A stretch of 7,666 nucleotides of DNA from Chitinophagaceae bacterium. Lineage in GTDB: Bacteria > Bacteroidota > Bacteroidia > Chitinophagales > Chitinophagaceae. Where the stretch lies: NCBI GenBank assembly GCA_025351145.1, contig JANXWM010000325.1, forward strand, positions 1 through 7,666, given 5' to 3'. This document shows positions 1-7,500 of this stretch, one piece after another (within the stretch, counting starts at the first letter, position 1; every line of letters starts with the position of its first letter). A model generated the notes under the pieces. It saw nothing but the letters and a program-made list of their open reading frames with translations. It did not search any database and was not told the origin of the DNA. Both the position numbers and the translations under genes were made by a program.

Positions 1-26
1 GCTTTTCTTGCGTCGCACTCTTGTAC
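1..26 (+). repeat. Arm 1 of a dispersed inverted repeat (TTGCGTCGCA family)
   Basis: Positions 7-26 read CTTGCGTCGCACTCTTGTAC. This is the exact reverse complement of 1192-1211, and over 1-26 against 1192-1217 the match is 25 of 26 bases. A close copy in the opposite orientation lies at 4502-4521 (one base different), and a shorter one in this orientation at 4412-4422. The core TGCGTCGCA is itself palindromic around one central base. About 22 bases after the arm an ACAGCC motif follows, as it does (ACAGCC or ACAGGC) after the other two long arms. The repeat probably starts before the window, so its left limit is unknown. Confidence 0.85.
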
Positions 27-83
27 TACAGGAACACTACTGAACAAAACAGCCAGCGACTAACTATATAAATATTTACATGC

Positions 84-91
84 TATTTTTG
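84..91 (+). promoter_or_regulatory. Possible Bacteroidota -7 promoter element for tsaD
   Basis: TATTTTTG fits the Bacteroidota -7 consensus TAnnTTTG and ends 34 bases before the TTG start of tsaD. No TTTG or TTG -33 box is found about 19 bases further upstream, so the match is only half a promoter. In AT-rich DNA it could be chance. Confidence 0.3.
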
Positions 92-96
92 CCATT

Positions 97-136
97 TCAC
101 TAAATCAACCAGTCAACAAATCAACTTGTCAACAAC
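97..136 (+). repeat. Tandem 8-bp repeat (TCAACnnn) across the tsaD start
   Basis: TCAAC recurs with an exact period of 8 at 105, 113, 121 and 129 (units TCAACCAG, TCAACAAA, TCAACTTG, TCAACAAC). A degenerate fifth unit, TCACTAAA, sits at 97. The TTG start codon of tsaD (126-128) lies in the unit at 121, and the last unit encodes residues 2-4 (Ser-Thr-Thr). The array is almost free of G, so it would give an unstructured mRNA leader. Confidence 0.75.
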
Positions 137-1121
137 CATACTCGCCATAGAATCTTCCTGCGATGAAACATCTGCATCTGTTTGCGTGGAAGGAAAAATT
201 TTGTCCAATCATATCGCCAATCAATCAGTGCATGAAAAATATGGAGGCGTAGTTCCCGAACTCGCCAGCCGTGCACATTTACAAAATATTGTACCCGTCG
301 TTGATATAGCTTTAAAAGTTGCCGGTTGCACTTTAGCAGATATTGATGCCATTGCATTTACACAGTCGCCCGGCTTAATCGGCAGTTTACTGGTAGGTGC
401 ACAGTTTGCAAAATCATTATCACTGGCATTGGATAAACCTTTGATAGCAGTTCATCACATGCAGGCGCATGTGCTCGCAAACCTTATTAGTGAAGAGAAG
501 CCAGTGTTTCCGTTCCTGTGTTTAACAGTAAGTGGCGGACATACACAAATTGTACTGGCAAATGCACCATTAGATTTAAAAGTAATCGGCGAAAGCATTG
601 ACGATGCAGCAGGCGAAGCATTTGATAAAACCGCCAAGCTTCTTGGCCTCCCCTACCCTGGTGGACCATTGATAGATAAATACGCAAAGCTTGGCGACCC
701 GTTAAAATTCAAATTTGCCGAACCGCAAATACCCGGATTAAATTTTAGTTTCAGCGGTTTAAAAACATCTGTGCTGTATTTTTTACAGAAACAAGAACCC
801 GGTTTTATAGCACAAAATCTGAATGATCTTTGTGCTTCTATTCAGTACACTATTGTAAATATTCTGATTAAGAAATTAAAAAAAGCTGTGGAGCAAACAG
901 GTGTAAAACAGGTTTGCATTGCAGGTGGTGTAAGTGCTAACAGTGGCCTGCGCAATGCTTTAAAACAAGCAGGTGAAAAATACGGCTGGCAAACATTTAT
1001 ACCCGCATTTGAATACTGTACTGATAATGCTGCAATGATCGCCATTACAGCGCACTACAAATATTTAGCAGGTGAATTTGCAGAACTTGATGCAAGCCCA
1101 AGTGCAAGAGCGGAATGGTGA
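126..1121 (+). CDS. tsaD: TsaD, tRNA N6-adenosine threonylcarbamoyltransferase
   Basis: TsaD transfers the threonylcarbamoyl group from threonylcarbamoyl-AMP to A37 of ANN-decoding tRNAs, forming t6A in the cytoplasm with TsaB and TsaE. The 331-residue product is full length for bacterial TsaD (about 335-345). It shows the ASKHA/Kae1 hallmarks in order: IESSCDET (8-15), GGVVPELASR (40-49), the metal-binding HxxxH (H111 and H115), SGGHT (136-140), GESIDDAAGEAFDKTAKLLG (155-174), FSFSGLKT (207-214), AGGVSAN (266-272) and CTDNAAM with metal ligand D300. The start is TTG at 126. The in-frame codons back to a stop at 69-71 contain no ATG, and homologues begin a few residues before the same ILAIESSCDET motif. 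The gene stands alone on this strand and converges on a minus-strand gene across a terminator. It is flanked by inverted repeat arms at 1-26 and 1192-1217. No key residue is missing. Confidence 0.97.
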   Translation: MSTTILAIESSCDETSASVCVEGKILSNHIANQSVHEKYGGVVPELASRAHLQNIVPVVDIALKVAGCTLADIDAIAFTQSPGLIGSLLVGAQFAKSLSLALDKPLIAVHHMQAHVLANLISEEKPVFPFLCLTVSGGHTQIVLANAPLDLKVIGESIDDAAGEAFDKTAKLLGLPYPGGPLIDKYAKLGDPLKFKFAEPQIPGLNFSFSGLKTSVLYFLQKQEPGFIAQNLNDLCASIQYTIVNILIKKLKKAVEQTGVKQVCIAGGVSANSGLRNALKQAGEKYGWQTFIPAFEYCTDNAAMIAITAHYKYLAGEFAELDASPSARAEW

Positions 1122-1156
1122 AAAAGTATGCTTTTATCAACCCGGTTTTATTATGA

Positions 1157-1196
1157 TGTACGGCTGTTAATGCTCAATAAAAAATCCAACCGTACA
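1157..1196. repeat. Hairpin next to repeat arm 2
   Basis: TGTACGG at 1157-1163 pairs perfectly with CCGTACA at 1190-1196, leaving a 26-base loop. The right side overlaps the first bases of the repeat arm at 1192, so the hairpin may belong to the repeat unit. The 4412-4521 element likewise has a hairpin just inside its long arm. It lies 36 bases after the tsaD stop. No T-run follows, so it does not look like a terminator. Confidence 0.5.
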
Positions 1197-1240
1197 AGAG
1201 TGCGACGCAAGTAAAGCTTCATAGCATTCCTTCTGCCTGG
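1192..1240 (-). repeat. Arm 2 of the dispersed inverted repeat, with tail motif
   Basis: Positions 1192-1211 read GTACAAGAGTGCGACGCAAG, the exact reverse complement of 7-26. At 1231-1240, 19 bases further on, comes TTCTGCCTGG. The same decamer follows the copy at 4502-4521, 18 bases further on (4540-4549). The repeat unit is therefore longer than the arm and has a conserved outer tail with a variable spacer. The orientation is opposite to that of arm 1, so the pair brackets tsaD. Confidence 0.8.
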
Positions 1241-1277
1241 CTCAAAAAAAATGTTATTTAAATTCGATACTATAAAT

Positions 1278-1310
1278 AAAATCCCCGGCAATACATACCG
1301 GGGATTTTTT
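1278..1310. terminator. Bidirectional intrinsic terminator between convergent genes
   Basis: A GC-rich stem (TCCCCGG at 1282-1288 with CCGGGGA at 1298-1304) is extended by A-T pairs to 11 perfect pairs around a 9-base loop. On the plus strand the stem runs into six T residues (1305-1310). On the minus strand it is followed by TTTTATTTAT. It lies between the tsaD stop and the stop of the minus-strand gene ending at 1332, so it can end both transcripts. Confidence 0.92.
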
Positions 1311-1331
1311 GTAAAGTTTATTTTAGAAAAA

Positions 1332-3632
1332 TTACATAGGCATATTCATCATGTGGTGCATATTGGTAGTATCACCCTTTGCCATTCTGCGCTCCATAGT
1401 CTGGAACTGGAATGGTTTAACATCCCATACGGTAAGCTGTGCATCGCCTTCTTTGGCTTTATATATTTTGTTTACCGCTACGTTTGTGTACACATCTGTT
1501 TTGCCTGTGGCAGGCCACATTACTTCCATTTTATCAATCACTTTTGCTTTGCCCACACCTGCCTGCAGGCGGATAGGGTTACTGCCAAAACTTGCGCCCT
1601 TACTGATGGTTAAATAAGTGGAGCGAACTTTACCTGCATCGTTGAAAGTGAGTTTAACTTTAGTGCCTACAGCGCTGCGGTTGCTTTTTACACCTTCGAA
1701 TTTTACGTTTACCCAGTTGTTGCCAAAGCCGGGGTTCTCGTACAATGCATTATCGAAAGTATCGCCCCAAAAGAAACCACCCAAATCTGAATATACATCC
1801 TGGTCGCCATCGAGATCGTAATCTGCAAAACCAATGGCATGGCCTTTCTGCAACTGGCTGAAGCCACCGGAGAAGCTACAGTCTTCGAAGTATTTTCCTT
1901 CGTGGTTATGGAACATACGGTGCGGGAAAATAGCTTTATAATCGGGTGCACCAATGCCAAGATAAAAATCGAGCCAGCCATCGTTATCCAGATCGCCAAA
2001 GTTGCAGCCCATGGTAAATGTTTCATAACTGAGGTGCGCATCCTGCCTAACATTAGTAAAGGTTCCATCGCCATTGTTTCGATAGAGGCAGGGCATTAAA
2101 GTAGTATCCATTGGCAGGCCCATAAACTCGCGGCATGAATTGATAGTGGCACCTGGCTGATAGGCTGATACATAAATATCGTCGAAGCCATCATTGTTAT
2201 AATCGAACCACCAGCAAGGGAAATTAGATGGGTTGGCTGGTACACCAGCCTGTGCCGTAACATCAGTAAAAGTGGAGTTACCATTGTTCTTAAACAGCCT
2301 TGACCTTTTCTGAAAATTTGATACGTAAATATCAGGGAAACCATCGTTGTTGTAATCGCCCCAGTTGGCACCTTTTATATAACCAATAAAATCAAGGCCG
2401 GCAGCTTTTGAAATATCTGTAAAAGTACCGTCGCCGTTGTTGCGGTAAAGAAAAGCCTGTGCATCCATTTCGTGACCAAGGAAAAGATCGAGGTCGCCGT
2501 CCTTATCAATATCGGCCCATTCTGTAACCTGCGTGGGGCCAAAGTTCATAAGCCCTGCAGCAATGGTAACATCGCTGAAGGTACCGTCACCATTGTTTTT
2601 CATGAGGGACGGAGGAAAAAATCCAGCTTCATATTTCCAGCCGCCGCGGGGGATCATAAAATCCATCCAGCCATCGTTGTTATAATCAACCTGTGTAATA
2701 TCAAGGCCTGCCCATTCGCCCATAAGTTTTGATTTCTCTGTCCAGTCGCTGAAAGTACCATCGCCATTGTTATGAAAATATTTAACCTGTGAACGCATAA
2801 CACCGCCGGAGCTTATTATATCTACATATCCGTCGTTATCAAAATCATCGTTGCATACACCACCTGCACGGCCATTATTGCCTACGCCCAAATCCATAGC
2901 GATCTCGTTGAATTTGGGGCAATCCCATTCATTTTTATAGCGTGATTGAGGAATAATAAGCGACGGCGGCACATTAGAAGGCACAGAGCCATTTGCCTGG
3001 CAGCATACATTGAGAAGCCAGATTGATAAATAATCTTTTGGATTTTTTTCGATGAGTTTAACGTAACGGTCAATTGCCATTTCAACAGGCTTTTTCTGCA
3101 AATGGACACCCTTACCGGAAATAGGAAAAACGCATGACTGATCGTTATGGTTATCCATGCAGTTTTGCTGCTCGCCCAAACGCAGGTATGAGAGTGCAAG
3201 GAAACTTTCGAGAGAATCTACCTTAGACCATTTTTTAGCAATATGCTTTGTGTTTTTATCGTTTTCCATAAACCCTTTATCGGCTTCAAGTGCGAGAAAA
3301 ATATCGATGGCTTTCTGCGTGGTTCCATTGTATAAATTTTGCAGGCCCAGCGAAAATTTAAGTTGCTGGTTATTGGGATCTGAGGCGAGTGCTTTTTCTA
3401 ATACAGGAATAATTTCATTGTTTCGTTCGTAAGTAAACAATGGAGATTTATCTACCATTTCATGATAAATCTCCGGCATTGTTGTGCTTTCGATCTTAAT
3501 ATTTGCCATCGCATTTGTGGGTAATGGTTTTTTAGCGCCGGAACCTTTTTTCATTTTAAAGTAGGCAAACCCTGCCCCTGCGGCAATGAGCAATATGGCA
3601 GAAACAAGAATAACTAAACGGCTCTTTTTCAT
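1332..3632 (-). CDS. CRTAC1-like FG-GAP/VCBS repeat protein with ASPIC/UnbV domain
   Basis: The product has 766 residues and is predicted to be exported: basic KKSR, then a hydrophobic segment at about 6-25, followed by a Lys-rich stretch. It could be a cleaved signal peptide (possible site after GFA) or an anchor. Residues 68-205 look helical and TPR-like. Seven DxDxDGxxD calcium-binding loops typical of FG-GAP/VCBS propeller blades follow at about 263, 316, 374, 426, 477, 547 and 604, several linked by NNGDGTF. Residues 638-728 match the ASPIC/UnbV domain (NNWVNVKFEG, SNRSAVGTKVKL, VMWPATGKTDVYTNV). The last ten residues, MHHMMNMPM preceded by Asn, are unusually Met/His-rich. Eleven cysteines are present. 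The ATG at 3632 has an A-rich leader and no Shine-Dalgarno, as is usual in Bacteroidota. It lies 128 bp downstream of the small exported-protein gene, with a 22-bp palindrome between. The family is sure. The ligand is unknown: calcium binding is inferred from the loops, and no catalytic motif was seen. Confidence 0.9.
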   Translation of the reverse strand: MKKSRLVILVSAILLIAAGAGFAYFKMKKGSGAKKPLPTNAMANIKIESTTMPEIYHEMVDKSPLFTYERNNEIIPVLEKALASDPNNQQLKFSLGLQNLYNGTTQKAIDIFLALEADKGFMENDKNTKHIAKKWSKVDSLESFLALSYLRLGEQQNCMDNHNDQSCVFPISGKGVHLQKKPVEMAIDRYVKLIEKNPKDYLSIWLLNVCCQANGSVPSNVPPSLIIPQSRYKNEWDCPKFNEIAMDLGVGNNGRAGGVCNDDFDNDGYVDIISSGGVMRSQVKYFHNNGDGTFSDWTEKSKLMGEWAGLDITQVDYNNDGWMDFMIPRGGWKYEAGFFPPSLMKNNGDGTFSDVTIAAGLMNFGPTQVTEWADIDKDGDLDLFLGHEMDAQAFLYRNNGDGTFTDISKAAGLDFIGYIKGANWGDYNNDGFPDIYVSNFQKRSRLFKNNGNSTFTDVTAQAGVPANPSNFPCWWFDYNNDGFDDIYVSAYQPGATINSCREFMGLPMDTTLMPCLYRNNGDGTFTNVRQDAHLSYETFTMGCNFGDLDNDGWLDFYLGIGAPDYKAIFPHRMFHNHEGKYFEDCSFSGGFSQLQKGHAIGFADYDLDGDQDVYSDLGGFFWGDTFDNALYENPGFGNNWVNVKFEGVKSNRSAVGTKVKLTFNDAGKVRSTYLTISKGASFGSNPIRLQAGVGKAKVIDKMEVMWPATGKTDVYTNVAVNKIYKAKEGDAQLTVWDVKPFQFQTMERRMAKGDTTNMHHMMNMPM

Positions 3633-3663
3633 AATTGAAATGTTTTTTTAAGAATTTACCACA

Positions 3664-3685
3664 GCATTAAGCCATGGCTTAATGC
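3664..3685. promoter_or_regulatory. Perfect 22-bp palindrome, possible operator
   Basis: GCATTAAGCCA is followed immediately by its exact reverse complement, TGGCTTAATGC, giving 11+11 bases with no loop or mismatch. It ends 32 bases before the ATG of the minus-strand gene starting at 3632. The lack of a loop suits a dimeric regulator site better than an RNA hairpin, and no T-run follows on either strand. Its half-site core AGCATTAA recurs at 3748 and 3757. Operator function is inferred. Confidence 0.6.
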
Positions 3686-3747
3686 AACATAATAAATAGT
3701 GAACAGGAAATGTGTTTATCTGAAATATTTTTCCGTGGTTTTCTTTT

Positions 3748-3764
3748 AGCATTAATAGCATTAA
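3748..3764 (+). repeat. Two direct copies of AGCATTAA
   Basis: AGCATTAA occurs at 3748-3755 and 3757-3764, one base apart, and again at 3663-3670 at the edge of the palindrome. The second copy overlaps the stop codon of the gene at 3761-4306. Inverted copies (TTAATGCT) lie at 1167-1174 and 4527-4534, next to the dispersed repeat arms. I found all five copies in non-coding DNA, apart from the stop-codon overlap. Confidence 0.55.
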
Positions 3765-4306
3765 GCAATGCTTTTAGGTGGCTGCCCCTGCTTTAACGTA
3801 AGATGATCGGGTAAATAAATATTGAGGTAAAGATTATGGCTGTGTACACCTGAAGAAATACCCGGTACATTGAAAACAGGATGCATATTATAATCGCTGA
3901 ATAACTGTTTTAGTGCATCTGTTTTTTTTGCATTATCGTTTGCAGGCAGATCGTTTACTTTTCCTAAATAATCGTGGGCTTTTTGCTCTATTATTGTTTT
4001 TGAATCGTGGCGTATGCATAAATAAATCATGGTATCGTTGTACACTTTACGCTTTACGTATTTGTATACCTGGCCGTTTAATTTAAGCTGGCCGTTTATG
4101 CGTTCGTAGCTGCTCCAGTTATTTTGGTAAGGCAGGTTTATGGGTACTTTTACGGCAACAAGGTCCTTGTCGTTGTAATCGCCTTTATCGAGCCATTCTG
4201 TAAATGTTTCGTCTGTTTCATTTTCCATAAATGAAATAAACAGCCTGTACCCTACTGTATTAAACAGGAAGAGCATGAGTAAAAATATTGCTGCTGTTTT
4301 TTTCAA
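3761..4306 (-). CDS. Small exported or membrane-anchored protein of unknown function
   Basis: The product has 181 residues: basic MKK, a hydrophobic segment at 5-27 (signal peptide or anchor), then a soluble mixed region that should lie outside the cytoplasmic membrane. I see no named domain. Notable stretches are LPYQNNW (58-64), YKYVKRKVYNDT (81-92) and a C-terminal region with MHPVF (141-145) and GVHSHN (153-158, H155 and H157). The general layout recalls uncharacterised small proteins in Bacteroidota envelope gene clusters, but I cannot name the family. The start is TTG at 4304-4306. The in-frame stop at 4340-4342 leaves no ATG upstream, and starting here keeps the KK before the hydrophobic core. 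An internal ATG at codon 11 is the alternative. The gene sits between two CRTAC1-like genes on the same strand. The His pair could bind metal, but that is speculation. Confidence 0.75.
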   Translation of the reverse strand: MKKTAAIFLLMLFLFNTVGYRLFISFMENETDETFTEWLDKGDYNDKDLVAVKVPINLPYQNNWSSYERINGQLKLNGQVYKYVKRKVYNDTMIYLCIRHDSKTIIEQKAHDYLGKVNDLPANDNAKKTDALKQLFSDYNMHPVFNVPGISSGVHSHNLYLNIYLPDHLTLKQGQPPKSIA

Positions 4307-4411
4307 TGTTTTATATAAATTTTTTTTACCGGATATTTTTTAAGCAATTACGGTTTTTATAATGCAACAAATATTTTTTTGATACAAGCTTATGTTTTCA
4401 TGGCATCTTTT

Positions 4412-4549
4412 CTTGCGTCGCAATCCTTTCATCGTTCGTATTAAGTGGCACCTTCAGGCTGCACTTATCAATGGCAGCCTGTTTTTGCAAATGGTTATGC
4501 AGTACAAGGGTGCGACGCAAGGATGTTTAATGCTTATTCTTCTGCCTGG
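4412..4549. repeat. Nested inverted-repeat element (arms 3 and 4) with tail
   Basis: CTTGCGTCGCA at 4412-4422 is the exact reverse complement of TGCGACGCAAG at 4511-4521, framing 110 bp. The right arm extends to GTACAAGGGTGCGACGCAAG (4502-4521), one base different from 1192-1211, and is followed by TTCTGCCTGG at 4540-4549 as in the 1192 copy. Inside lies a second perfect inverted repeat at 4455-4481. The element fills most of the 252-bp gap (4307-4558) between the two minus-strand genes. No ORF of convincing size lies in it. It could be a small non-autonomous element or a REP-like folded unit, but no target-site duplication was recognised. Confidence 0.8.
4455..4481 (+). repeat. Inner hairpin of the 4412-4521 element
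   Basis: CAGGCTGC at 4455-4462 pairs with GCAGCCTG at 4474-4481 around an 11-base loop, and five T residues follow on the plus strand. That resembles an intrinsic terminator on the plus strand, but no plus-strand gene precedes it. On the minus strand, where the flanking genes lie, no T-run follows. It is more likely structural within the element. Confidence 0.6.
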
Positions 4550-4558
4550 TAAATAATA

Positions 4559-7500
4559 TTAATTTACAGACTTGCTTTTTGAAACCACTTTATTCTCCGC
4601 AACCATATTTGGATAAAGTATTCTTGAAGTTCCCTTTACATCGTACACATCTACCTGCTTCATTTGAGGTGTAATACGCATAAATTTCGAGCATTGGCTT
4701 AAATAGCCACTGCCTGCACAAAACTCCATTTTACGTTTCTTTCCATCGGCCATGGTAACAATAGCATAAGCATCGTTTACTTTCAGCGGCAGGATATTAT
4801 CTTTATTGGTTGTAAGTTCGAAAGTTTTAACGGGCATATTGGTGCATGCACAAACATATACCGGTTTTTTACCCTGATCCAGAAGCACTACGAGTGATTT
4901 GGTATCGCCATCGCTCATAAACCCGCTCTGGTAGCTGCGTACAGGGGTAAAATCTCCGTTGCCTTTGCCAAGTAACAGCAAGCCTGTACTTGCATCGTGA
5001 CGGGTAATTTCTATATCGGTGTTATAAAAATTTCCATGTGTAAGGATATCGAGATAACCGTCTTCGTTAAAATCGTCTACCACTGTTCCAAACATGGCAG
5101 AAATCTGTTCTTCGTTTGGCAAATGTTTTTTAGTAAATTTTCCATTGCCTTCGTTCATTAAGATGCTCGAAGAAAATTCGTAAGCAGTTTTGTGAATGGC
5201 CTGGTTTAACTGGTCGGCAAAAATATCCTGCATCGTTGCTTTTCCGTATGCATCCCATGTAGGAAACTTATCATTGATAGAAGGTATTTCTTCGATCATA
5301 CGTTCACGGGTTTTTACCGGATAAAGATTATCGTGCTGATAATATGCCATGATAAAATCCTGTGTTCCATTTTTATCGAAATCGTAAGAATAAGCTTCTA
5401 ATGGTAGTGGGCTGCCGTCTTTTTGCGAAATGGTATTTTTAAACCTGCGGTTGGTACCGAAGTTACCACAGATATAATCCATGTTGCCGTCGTTGTTAAG
5501 ATCAGCGGCCGTAATACTTTGCCACCATCCTGTATTATTTACAAGCCCTGTTTTAGCAGTTACATCTTCAAATTTGCCGCCATTGTTTCTAAAAAAAGTA
5601 ACAGGCATCCAGTCGCCGGTAATAACGAGGTCTAAATTATTGTCATTATTAAAATCGCTCCAAACTGCGGAGGTTACCATACCTATATCTTTCAATTGCG
5701 GCGCTACCTGAGCCGTTACATCTGTGAATTTTCCATGATCGTTGCGGTAAATATAACTGGAGGTGCTTTCAAGATATTTTCCTGGCACCTGCCTGCCTGC
5801 AATAAAAAGATCCATGTCGCCATCCTTGTCGTAATCAGCACCGATAACACAAGAACTGCTGGTATAATTTTCCGGGAGCGCATCAGTTTTCCGCGTAAAG
5901 TTTGCTTTACCATCGTTAAGGTACAAACGTGCTGCATAGTCTTTCTGACCTGCTTTATTTTCATTGCCGCCAGTGGCTACTATAAGATCGTTATCCCCAT
6001 CTCCATCAGCATCGAAGAACAGGGCACCTGCATCTTCGCTGTTCATATCATCCTTTATATAACTTGATTTTTTAAATTTCCCATTTGGTTCCTGCAGATA
6101 AACAGCCCCTGACTGGCCCATTGCCCCGCCAATAAAAATATCATCGAGTCCGTCTCCATTTGCATCGCCAACAGCCATGCCCGGGCCGAGCGTACTCATT
6201 TTGTGGGGCAAAGTATATTCCCGTAAAAAGTCATCGTAGTCATTTTCAGTATGTTTGAAATCAATAGCAAGGTTATCTTTTGTTTGTACAAAGTATGGAT
6301 GGCCTTTATAATGAATTTCAAACTTCGTATCCTTTGAAGCATTAGTATGATCGAGCAATACTACCTGGTTTGTATTAACATTATTGAGGATTTGTTTTGA
6401 TCCATCCAGCCATTCCACTTCTACCAAATCTATTTTATTTATTTTTCCCAAACCAAAATGGCAGTCGTTTTCTGTAGTTGATAAATAGCCACGCACATTG
6501 GTATGCTGTATGGTTTGCAGTTTACCGCTATCGTAGTAGATGGTTACTTTGGTACCGAGGCCACCGGTATTTTTTGCGTACCCTTTAAAATGGAAATCAA
6601 GCCAGTTGTTACCTTCTTTCAGTTTCTCAGAATTATTACGGTATACAAATGCTTCCTCATTTGCGTTGTTGCAAACAATATCCAGATCACCATCATTATC
6701 CAAATCTGCATAGGCTGCACCAAAAGATTCGGAGGGATAATAAATTCCCCAGTCGTCGCGCATATCTTTAAAAGTAAGATCGCCATTATTACGAAAAACG
6801 AAGTTGGGGTGATCAAGGGGGTAGTTAGGTAATTGCTTTCTTAACTTGGCGTAAAGATTACTGTCATTAATACGGTCTGCCCTTCTTAGTTTATTGTACA
6901 TTTCATTCTCATCAACAGTAAAATCCTGCGGATAGCCGTTTGAAACGAATATATCCTTGTTGCCATCATTATCAAGATCTGCAAAGAAATTACCCCAGCT
7001 CCAGTCGGTTGAAGAAACACCCGATGTTCTTGATATTTCACTGAATGTACCGTCTCCATTATTTAACTGTAGGGAATTGCTGCGGTTCTGGTAACCATAT
7101 CCGGCATTTTGCAATACCCGCATTATTTCGATAGGGTTGGATAAAATGAAAGTTTTATAGGTATAGTTTTCTTCCATATCCATATCCGTGATCATTATAT
7201 CATACAAGCCGTCGTTATTAAAATCTGCAATGTCGCTACCCATTGCATTAATACTGCTCTTGCGTACTGATGTTAATGATTTATCAAGAAATTTACCTTT
7301 GCCATCATTCATAAACACATTATCGTACATGGCAAAATCATTTGCAACATATACGTCAAGAAACCCATCTCCATTAAGGTCTCCAACAGTAGCACTTAAA
7401 CTGTACGCATGATTATCAATACCAACTGCAGCATGCTTTTCTGTATAAGTACCATCACCATTGTTTACAAAAAAATGATTGCTGTTATTTTTGTGTTGCT

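Noticed and set aside
1128..1214. Small ORF of 28 codons after tsaD (starts MLLSTRF, ends RTRVRRK)
   Set aside because: Its end is simply the repeat arm at 1192-1211 read in frame. The 4502-4521 copy gives the same TRVRRK ending in a 19-codon ORF from 4471. There is no coding signal beyond the repeat.
1251..1613. Plus-strand ORF of 120 codons
   Set aside because: It covers the terminator and then the antisense of the FG-GAP protein's C-terminus. It has no recognisable domain and is a shadow of the real gene.
2040..2600. DNA-level repeats such as GTACCGTCGCCATTGTT within the CRTAC1-like genes
   Set aside because: They encode the recurrent NNGDGTF protein motif and are explained by the FG-GAP/VCBS blades. 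They are not a separate DNA repeat or CRISPR array.
4307..4411. Minus-strand promoter for the 181-residue gene (AATATTTG-like box)
   Set aside because: It matches TAnnTTTG only with its first base wrong, and no -33 TTTG lies at the proper distance. The DNA is too AT-rich for this to count.
4455..4486. Plus-strand intrinsic terminator
   Set aside because: The stem and five T residues look right, but no plus-strand gene precedes it, and it lies inside the inverted-repeat element. It is listed as a structural hairpin instead.
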